IMG/VR virus record: IMGVR_UViG_3300030390_001700
Location: 19,609 to 50,848 of that record
Length of the DNA stretch: 31,240 nucleotides
Strand: one strand, 5' to 3'
Source of the DNA: a virus
Shown: positions 25,887 to 31,240 of the stretch, piece after piece
How positions within the stretch are numbered: the first letter of the stretch is position 1
How the letters are laid out: each line of letters begins with the position of its first letter
Program-made: the position numbers and the translations under genes
Notes under the pieces: model-generated
What the model was told of the DNA's origin: nothing
Databases searched by the model: none
Seen by the model: the letters and a program-made list of their open reading frames with translations, nothing else

Positions 25887-26285
25887 ATGGCAACAACAAC
25901 TGCAACAATAACAATAAACAGTTCAGATCTTACTGGTGATCCTTTAGCACTGTCTACTACTGCAACTCTTTACAAAGCTAACCAAACAGTTGGTTTAGAG
26001 AACACAAGCGGTGTAGGTAGAACTAACTCTATTTCTGGTAGCGCTGTAACACTATACGATGGAGACGCTTACGCAAATGGATCTCACAAAGTTTACTTAG
26101 CTAACAAATCTACTGACGCTACAGAGTATTTTACTATAACAATGAATTCTGAGCAAGTTGGTAAATTATACGCTGGTGACTGGATGTTTATTCCTTGGGA
26201 AGCAAACGCTGACACTAATGACATCAAATATCAACCAAGTGTAACTACTGGTATGGTATTAGAGCATATGATTATTTCTGAGTAA
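25887..26285 (+). CDS. Small virion-type protein, paralogue of the preceding gene
   Basis: A 132-residue beta-rich protein related to its upstream neighbour by the N-terminal ATTTATITINSSDL motif and the C-terminal MVLEHMIISE motif. The middle (VYLANKSTDATEYFTITMNS, KLYAGDWMFIPWEAN) is a receptor- or trimer-like beta fold of unknown type. It probably arose by tandem duplication of a small virion gene, with divergence afterwards. The next gene begins three bases after its stop, at a TTG start. Function is inferred only from context. Confidence 0.65.
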   Translation: MATTTATITINSSDLTGDPLALSTTATLYKANQTVGLENTSGVGRTNSISGSAVTLYDGDAYANGSHKVYLANKSTDATEYFTITMNSEQVGKLYAGDWMFIPWEANADTNDIKYQPSVTTGMVLEHMIISE

Positions 26286-26287
26286 AA

Positions 26288-26614
26288 TTGGCAACTTTTT
26301 TTCACAACATAACCACAACATTAACTAAAGATTTATTAGCTGTAGGTGATAACGTTAGTAACTTAAAGTCTATATCTATAGCTAATGTTGACTCTAGTAA
26401 TGAAGCTAAGGTTGATCTTTTTCTAAATAAAGGTGCTGATAATTTTTATATATTAAAAGGTATTAGTATACCGGTGCAAAACACACTGCTATTAGATCAA
26501 GGTGATAATATAGCTTTTAACAATGGTGCTAGTGGTTTTTCTATGAGAATACAGGTAGACAATGGTAGCGGAGTAGCTACTGCGGTAGATGTGATTTTAA
26601 AAAGAGGTGCGTAG
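26288..26614 (+). CDS. Small virion-type protein with TTG start
   Basis: A 108-residue protein starting at TTG 26288, three bases after the previous stop; no in-frame ATG lies nearby, and TTG gives the N-terminus ATFFHNITTTLTKDLLAVGD. It resembles the two preceding proteins in size and in an N-terminal T/L-rich strand, but shares little clear sequence. Segments ISIPVQNTLLLDQGDNIAF and GASGFSMRIQVDNGSG look like a beta sandwich. It overlaps the peptidase gene by one base (TAGTG). Likely a small structural protein; function unknown. Confidence 0.6.
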   Translation: MATFFHNITTTLTKDLLAVGDNVSNLKSISIANVDSSNEAKVDLFLNKGADNFYILKGISIPVQNTLLLDQGDNIAFNNGASGFSMRIQVDNGSGVATAVDVILKRGA

Positions 26615-27069
26615 TGATAAGTAAACACATAAGTTATAAAGAAGGTGTGTATAGCAGAACAGCTATGCGCTGTGATATTAAAAACAATCCTAATGCAGAG
26701 CAAATGCAAGGTATGGTTAATATCGCAGAAGAAGTTTTTGAACCTTTACGTATGTGGGTAGGTGGACCTATAAAAATTAATAGTTTTTTTAGATCACCAG
26801 AATTAAACAAAGCAATTGGTGGTAGTGGTAAGTCACAGCATTGTCATGGGCAAGCCATTGATCTTGACGATACTTTTGGTAGAGCTACTAACGCTGAAAT
26901 GTTTGAGTTTATAAAACAAAATTTAGACTTTGATCAAATGATATGGGAGTTTGGTGATGAAGATAATCCCGACTGGGTGCATGTTAGCTATGTATCACCA
27001 GAACAAAACAGAAAAAGATGCTTAAACGCATACAAAGAAAAAGGCAAAACAAAATATAAAATAATATAA
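26614..27069 (+). CDS. M15-type zinc peptidase, probable endolysin
   Basis: A 151-residue protein of the peptidase M15 (D-Ala-D-Ala carboxypeptidase-like) type, expected to cut peptidoglycan cross-links. The metal motif S-x-H-x-x-G-x-A-x-D is present as SQHCHGQAIDLD (His76, Asp83), and the third ligand is His123 in DWVHVSY; Glu112 in IWEFG may be the catalytic base. The N-terminus includes INSFFRSPELN, also typical of the family. It starts at GTG 26614 overlapping the previous stop by one base. There is no signal peptide, so it would need a holin, or else be a virion-associated lysin. It sits among fibre genes rather than in a lysis cassette. Confidence 0.85.
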   Translation: MISKHISYKEGVYSRTAMRCDIKNNPNAEQMQGMVNIAEEVFEPLRMWVGGPIKINSFFRSPELNKAIGGSGKSQHCHGQAIDLDDTFGRATNAEMFEFIKQNLDFDQMIWEFGDEDNPDWVHVSYVSPEQNRKRCLNAYKEKGKTKYKII

Positions 27070-27073
27070 ATTA

Positions 27074-27343
27074 ATGGCAAAATATATAGGATCAGCTGCA
27101 AGCTTTGCTTCTGCAGCTCCGACAATTACAAATAACATATTTACTACGGACGCAAACTTTGTACACGATCAAGGCTCAACAGCTTCTCAATGGGTTATTG
27201 ATCATAACCTTGGTAAAAAATGTGCGGTAACAGTTGTTGATTCTAGCAATCAAGTAGTTATAGGACAAATCACATATAACAGTAACACTAGAGTTACTAT
27301 AGATTTTGATAGCTCTTTTTCAGGAAAAGCTTTCTTTAATTAA
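27074..27343 (+). CDS. Small tail-fibre-associated protein
   Basis: An 89-residue protein. After an Ala/Ser-rich N-terminus it carries a short beta domain, QWVIDHNLGKKCAVTVVDSS then VVIGQITYNSNTRVTIDF and SGKAFFN. Phage fibre proteins often carry this H-x-L-G...V...D...N-x-V-x-x-x-F pattern, and the C-terminus of the following 777-residue fibre (VNHALGTRDVMVQLYDASSY, NNVAVTFNVAPASND) shows a divergent copy. It may be a trimerising cap or short fibre. It starts four bases after the peptidase stop. Confidence 0.7.
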   Translation: MAKYIGSAASFASAAPTITNNIFTTDANFVHDQGSTASQWVIDHNLGKKCAVTVVDSSNQVVIGQITYNSNTRVTIDFDSSFSGKAFFN

Positions 27344-27375
27344 AAAAATTTAAAACAATATAAAACAAAAATAAA

Positions 27376-29709
27376 ATGGCAAGTATAAAACATTTAGTAG
27401 ACATAGATCTAAATAAAAATCAGCTAACCAATGTTAAGCTGCAGCACATCTCTGGAAACCCTAGTGGAAGTGGTGAGGACTTTGAAGGACGTATATTTTA
27501 CGATAGCGCTGCAAATGCTGTAAAGTTTCACAATGGAACAGAATTTATAGCTGTAGGAACTTCTAACGCAACTGGTGATATAACTGGTGTTACAGCTGGT
27601 GATGGTTTAACTGGTGGTGGTAATTCAGGTGCTGTTACATTAACGGTAAGTGTTGATGACTCTTCAATTGAAACTAACTCAGACGCTATTAGAGTTAAAG
27701 CTGCTGGTATTACTAATGCCATGTTAGCAGGTTCAATAGCAACTGCAAAATTAGCTGGATCAATAACAAACGCAAAATTATCTAATTCATCTATTACAAT
27801 AGATGGCACGGCTACAGCGCTTGGTGGTTCAATTACTACAAACAACACACAACTATCTACTGAAGCTGTTCAAGATATAGTTGGTGCTATGACAACAGGT
27901 AACACTGAAAGTGGTATTACAGTTGCTTATCAAGATAGCGATGGTACTTTAGACTTTACTGTTGGTACTCTTAACCAGAACACAACTGGTTCAGCCGCTA
28001 CTTTAACAACATCAAGAACCATTGGTGGCGTAGCATTTAATGGATCTGCGAATATTAATTTGCCTGGTGTAAATACTGCTGGTAGCCAAAATACTTCTGG
28101 TACAGCTGCGACAGTAACTACAAATGCTAATTTAACAGGACCTATAACATCGTCAGGTAACGCTACAACAATTACTAACGATGCTGTAGATACACAACAT
28201 ATAGCTGATGACGCTATAGAAGAGGAACACATAGGAGCTGGAGAAGTTAAAACAGCCGCAATTGCTGATGCACAAATTACTATGGCTAAATTAGCTAATG
28301 TAGCTACAGACACAATTGTAGGTAGAACAGCTTCAGGTTCTGGAGTACCAAAAGCTATGTCAGCTGCTGAAGTTCGTACAATACTTAATGTTGCTAACGG
28401 AGCAAATGCAAATGTAAACCCTACAACATCTCAAGTTACAACAGCTTTAAATGCTGATTTAGGTGGAAACATTACTATTGGTAATCAAAGTGACGATACT
28501 GTATCGTTTGCTGGTAGTTTAAATGTTGCTGGAGACGTAACTCTTTCTGGTGACGTAGTGTTAGAATCTACAACAAACACAGCTATAAAAGATAAGATCT
28601 TACTATTAAATCAAGGTCAAAGTGGAGCGCCGCAATCAACTGCGGATATGGGTGTTTTATGGTCAAGAGGTCATGGAACAACAAACGGTTTAAACAACGT
28701 TATGTTTATGTGGGAAGAAAGTGATTTAGAATTTCAACTAATAGCTACGCAAGCAACAGGTGCTGAAGCTGCTGGTGTTGCACTTGTTGAAGGAACCGTG
28801 AAAGGTACTAGTGGTTACCAACATTTAAGAGCTGGTAAGTTTATAGGGCCATTAACTGGTAACGTAACAGGTAACGCTTCTGGATCTGCTGGTACAGTAA
28901 CTAGTATAGGTAATCTTACCGGAGATGTAACATCTTCTAACAGGGCAACAACAATAGGAGCTGGAAAAGTTCACCATGCTATGTTAGCTGAAGACTACAT
29001 ATCAGGTCAAGGTTCTCTTACAACACCTGCTCAAACAGACTTATTTGCAATTCACGATACTTCTGCTACGACGGTAAAACAAATATCATTTACAAATCTT
29101 GAAGATAGTATATTTGCAAACATAAACTCTGCTTCTTCACACATAGCTATAGCAGCTGGTGGTGCACTAACGGTAAATACTCTTAATCAAAATACAACTG
29201 GATCCGCTGCTACATTAACTACGCCAAGAGCGATTAATGGAGTTAACTTCAATGGTTCCGCTGCTATAACAGTAACAGCTGCGGCTGGTACTTTAAGTGG
29301 TAATACACTAAAATCCACTGTAGTAGCTTCATCATTAACATCGGTTGGTACACTTTCTGGTGGTAATACAACAGCTACAGTAAGTGATGCATCTGTTAGT
29401 GTGAAAGGTAAGGTTGAACTTGCTACAACAGCAGAAGCTTTAGCTGGTACTGACACAGCAAGAGCGGTTACAGCTGCAGGTTTAGCTGCTAGAAGTTTTA
29501 AAGATACGATTGGTAATGGTTCTGCTACGGCAATAACTGTTAACCATGCTTTAGGAACAAGAGACGTTATGGTTCAACTATACGATGCAAGTTCTTACGA
29601 AACTTTAGTTGCACAAGTTGTTAGAACAGACGCAAACAATGTTGCTGTTACGTTTAACGTTGCTCCTGCTTCTAATGATGTTATAGCTTTAGTAACAAAA
29701 ATAGATTAA
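27376..29709 (+). CDS. Long tail fibre protein
   Basis: A 777-residue low-complexity protein rich in Gly, Thr, Ala, Ser and Asn. The N-terminus (SIKHLVDIDLNKNQLTNVKL, GRIFYDSAANAVKFHNGTEF) is a common fibre adaptor that attaches to the particle. The shaft holds repeated segments such as LNQNTTGSAATLTT (twice) and TNANLTGPITSSGNATTI. A region at about 395-450 (TNTAIKDKILLLNQGQSGAP, VLWSRGHGTTNGLNNVMFMW) forms a more globular part, and the end is an H-x-L-G domain shared with the gene before it. A role in host adsorption is inferred from composition and repeats. No chaperone or tail-spike enzyme motif is seen. Confidence 0.8.
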   Translation: MASIKHLVDIDLNKNQLTNVKLQHISGNPSGSGEDFEGRIFYDSAANAVKFHNGTEFIAVGTSNATGDITGVTAGDGLTGGGNSGAVTLTVSVDDSSIETNSDAIRVKAAGITNAMLAGSIATAKLAGSITNAKLSNSSITIDGTATALGGSITTNNTQLSTEAVQDIVGAMTTGNTESGITVAYQDSDGTLDFTVGTLNQNTTGSAATLTTSRTIGGVAFNGSANINLPGVNTAGSQNTSGTAATVTTNANLTGPITSSGNATTITNDAVDTQHIADDAIEEEHIGAGEVKTAAIADAQITMAKLANVATDTIVGRTASGSGVPKAMSAAEVRTILNVANGANANVNPTTSQVTTALNADLGGNITIGNQSDDTVSFAGSLNVAGDVTLSGDVVLESTTNTAIKDKILLLNQGQSGAPQSTADMGVLWSRGHGTTNGLNNVMFMWEESDLEFQLIATQATGAEAAGVALVEGTVKGTSGYQHLRAGKFIGPLTGNVTGNASGSAGTVTSIGNLTGDVTSSNRATTIGAGKVHHAMLAEDYISGQGSLTTPAQTDLFAIHDTSATTVKQISFTNLEDSIFANINSASSHIAIAAGGALTVNTLNQNTTGSAATLTTPRAINGVNFNGSAAITVTAAAGTLSGNTLKSTVVASSLTSVGTLSGGNTTATVSDASVSVKGKVELATTAEALAGTDTARAVTAAGLAARSFKDTIGNGSATAITVNHALGTRDVMVQLYDASSYETLVAQVVRTDANNVAVTFNVAPASNDVIALVTKID
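27967..28050 (+). repeat. Fibre shaft repeat, copy 1 (second copy at 29179-29262)
   Basis: An 84-base segment encoding TLNQNTTGSAATLTT, then a variable stretch and FNGSA, recurs at 29179-29262 in the same gene with many silent differences. A shorter form (LNQNTTGTAAS) appears at about 30810-30845 in the second fibre. Such blocks are likely sites of recombination between fibre genes. Confidence 0.75.
28099..28164 (+). repeat. Fibre repeat shared between the two fibre genes (second copy at 31134-31199)
   Basis: 66 bases encoding a TAATVTTNANLTGPITSSGN-type segment recur at 31134-31199 as NAATVTTNANLTGHITSSGN. Length is conserved and silent positions have drifted, so the protein sequence rather than the DNA is being kept. 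Confidence 0.7.
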
Positions 29710-29730
29710 TAATAAATTAAATTAAATTAA

Positions 29731-30459
29731 ATGGGTACACACAAAATAAACGCAGACCTAGATGTTAGCGGTGAGGTACAGGGTACCTCGCTAGACATCA
29801 ATGGTGCTGCTAATATATCAGATCATTTAGTTGTTAAAGGAACAACATCATCACCACTTAGTAGTTTATTTTCTGGATCTTTAGTAGTACAAGGCGCTGG
29901 CAATGAAGATCCAATAATAGCAGTAACAGATGTTAACACAACTAATGCCGCCGCTGGAGTATTTCATCAATCAGCTGCAAGCCCAGGTTTTCCCGCTCTT
30001 GTAGTTCAGGCTCATTCTAATGGAAATGAGCAACCTTTAATATCTGCAAGAACAAATGTCAATAACACAACTGGTGTTGGTGGTACAGAAGTATTTAAAG
30101 TGGATGGTGATGGTGATGGTGAGTTTAATGGCTCTTTAACTGCTACTAGCTTAGACATAAATGGTAATGCTGACATATCAGGGACTTTAAAAATTGGTTC
30201 TGGAGCAACGGTCAGTACAATATTAGATGAAGATGCTATGGGTAGTAATAGCGCTACAGCTTTAGCTACACAGCAAAGTATTAAAGCTTATGTAACATCT
30301 TCAGTATCTGCTGCAGGTGGTGGTGATGTAACTTTATCTGGCTCACAAACATTTACTGGTGTAAAAACTTTTGGAACTACTACTAAGCTACAGTTTAGAG
30401 ATTCTGCTGCGTATATTAATCAAGAGATGCTTCTGGAGCTGCTGATCAAGATGATTTAA
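29731..30459 (+). CDS. Second tail fibre, 5' part, frameshifted
   Basis: 242 residues as read. It is clearly a fibre: SGEVQGTSLDINGAANIS and SLTATSLDINGNADISGTL repeat a DINGxADIS unit, and STILDEDAMGSNSATALATQ plus GSQTFTGVKTFGTTTKLQF are standard shaft motifs. The last 11 residues (MLLELLIKMI and the preceding Glu) break this style, while the third frame continues with fibre sequence from 30426. GAGA at 30424-30427 looks like a duplicated GA: removing two bases yields INQDASGAADQDDLRIN without a stop. So the gene is either truncated by a real mutation or carries a sequence error. The intended product continues past the window's right end. Confidence 0.75.
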   Translation: MGTHKINADLDVSGEVQGTSLDINGAANISDHLVVKGTTSSPLSSLFSGSLVVQGAGNEDPIIAVTDVNTTNAAAGVFHQSAASPGFPALVVQAHSNGNEQPLISARTNVNNTTGVGGTEVFKVDGDGDGEFNGSLTATSLDINGNADISGTLKIGSGATVSTILDEDAMGSNSATALATQQSIKAYVTSSVSAAGGGDVTLSGSQTFTGVKTFGTTTKLQFRDSAAYINQEMLLELLIKMI

Positions 30460-31240
30460 GAATAAATAGTTATGGAGCTGTTCATATAAATTTAGATTCA
30501 AATAGCAATAATAATTCTGGAGCTGATTTTAATATTGGACATCATGGAGACAACGATGGTACAATAACAAATTTATTTTCTGTAAGTGGAGAGAACGGTA
30601 ACGTAACTCTAACTGGTATTGTTTTAGACGGTAACACAATTACTGGTATAGACAACGCTAGTGAATTTACTGACAACGATGCACACATAATGACATCAAC
30701 TGCTATTAAAAATAAAATAGCAGATAATGACAATAGTTTTTTAACGTCTGTTCCAAATCACTCTGGTGGTTTAATTACATCAGGTACTGTAGCTGCGGCT
30801 AGAGTAGCAACATTAAACCAAAACACAACTGGAACTGCAGCAAGCACTCCTTTGCTTACAGACGGTGGAACCGCAAGCACACATCCAGGTACAGGTAATT
30901 TATTATACAGTGGACAAACTTCAGCTGGTAGTTCAGTGTTAGGTATGCCAACAGTAAACAATGCTAATGGGATTATTACTTTAAACAAACACTCTGGAGA
31001 ATATAATAGCCAGCTAGGTTTTAGTTCAAATGGTAAAATATATTACAGAAACTTTAACAATGCTGCTATAAATAGCTCTACTGCTTGGACACAGCTTGCA
31101 TTTATAAGTAGTGATATATCTGGTGACACCTCTGGTAACGCAGCAACTGTAACGACTAACGCTAACTTAACAGGACATATCACATCAAGTGGTAATGCCG
31201 CTGTGTTAGGATCGTTTACTGTAGCTCAATTAAGTGCTGC
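30420..31240 (+). CDS. Second tail fibre, 3' part in shifted frame, runs off the window
   Basis: A frame open from after the stop at 30417-30419 to the window edge, with no start needed because it continues the gene before it. Reading from 30426 gives DASGAADQDDLRINSYGAVH, then FNIGHHGDNDGTITNLFSVS, TGIDNASEFTDNDAHIMTST, ATLNQNTTGTAAS and GKIYYRNFNNAAINSSTAWT, all tail-fibre style. It shares a 66-base block (31134-31199) with the neighbouring 777-residue fibre (28099-28164). The C-terminus, probably the receptor-binding end, is outside the window. It is the same gene as 29731-30459, split by a 2-base insertion or equivalent. Confidence 0.75.

Noticed and set aside
27930-28313. 127-residue minus-strand frame (and similar ones at 27528-27848 and 29187-29456)
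   Set aside because: Val/Ala-rich antisense shadows of the Thr/Ala-rich fibre repeats.
29710-29730. AAATT short tandem repeat before the second fibre gene
   Set aside because: Only a few units of A/T leader; matches the general leader composition and gives no regulatory support.
30417-30459. Programmed -1 ribosomal frameshift in the fibre
   Set aside because: No X XXY YYZ heptamer or clear downstream pseudoknot; a GA duplication explains the shift more simply.
25450-31240. Diversity-generating retroelement acting on the fibre genes
   Set aside because: No reverse transcriptase, template repeat or adenine-biased variable repeat is visible in this window.

Overview
The window is the structural and host-interaction arm of a tailed phage genome, most likely a short-tailed (podovirus-type) marine virus of a flavobacterium or other Bacteroidota host. 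The DNA is AT-rich, every convincing gene lies on the + strand, and gaps are mostly 0-50 bases, several of them stop/start overlaps such as TAATG and TAGTG. Starts are preceded by A/T-rich leaders without a Shine-Dalgarno box, as is usual in Bacteroidota. The host guess rests on four things: the leaders, the lipoprotein signals with K/D/E-rich residues after the cysteine, the flavobacterial Gly-Cys-x-Asp...Asp-Asp-Gly-Ser-Cys repeats, and a C-terminus resembling a type IX secretion (T9SS) sorting tail. No integrase, tRNA, CRISPR array or insertion sequence is visible.

Layout: 2-97 is the end of a gene, possibly the major capsid protein, followed by a strong UUCG-loop terminator (112-144). 171-3189 holds three head/connector-type genes, with a GC-rich hairpin after the first. 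3193-8685 is an 1830-residue tail nozzle/stabilisation-type protein ending in five GCxD repeats. 8697-11631 holds three beta-rich virion proteins, the first with one GCxD repeat. 11686-21095 is a three-gene block placed like the T7 internal virion proteins gp14-gp15-gp16. Its third gene is a 2291-residue polyvalent protein with a glycine-zipper segment, an HELLH metallopeptidase motif, a PD-(D/E)xK-like nuclease motif, a HAD phosphatase-like domain and an LPD38-like C-terminus.

21095-25437 is an unusual envelope cluster: an outer-membrane-like lipoprotein, a small membrane/coiled-coil protein, an exported thioredoxin fold that has lost its CxxC cysteines, a second lipoprotein, a 23-residue CDGSH-like mini-protein, and a secreted GCxD-repeat protein with a T9SS-like tail. 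25450-31240 holds two paralogous small proteins and a third of similar size, an M15-type peptidase (probable endolysin), a small fibre-associated protein, a 777-residue tail fibre, and a second fibre gene broken by a frameshift at about 30424 and running off the window.

Working model (inference): the connector and nozzle genes build the short tail; the gp14/15/16-like block is packaged and ejected into the cell; the fibre genes bind the host. The envelope cluster is probably expressed late and would remodel or decorate the infected cell surface. One repeat family is used both on the particle and on the secreted protein.
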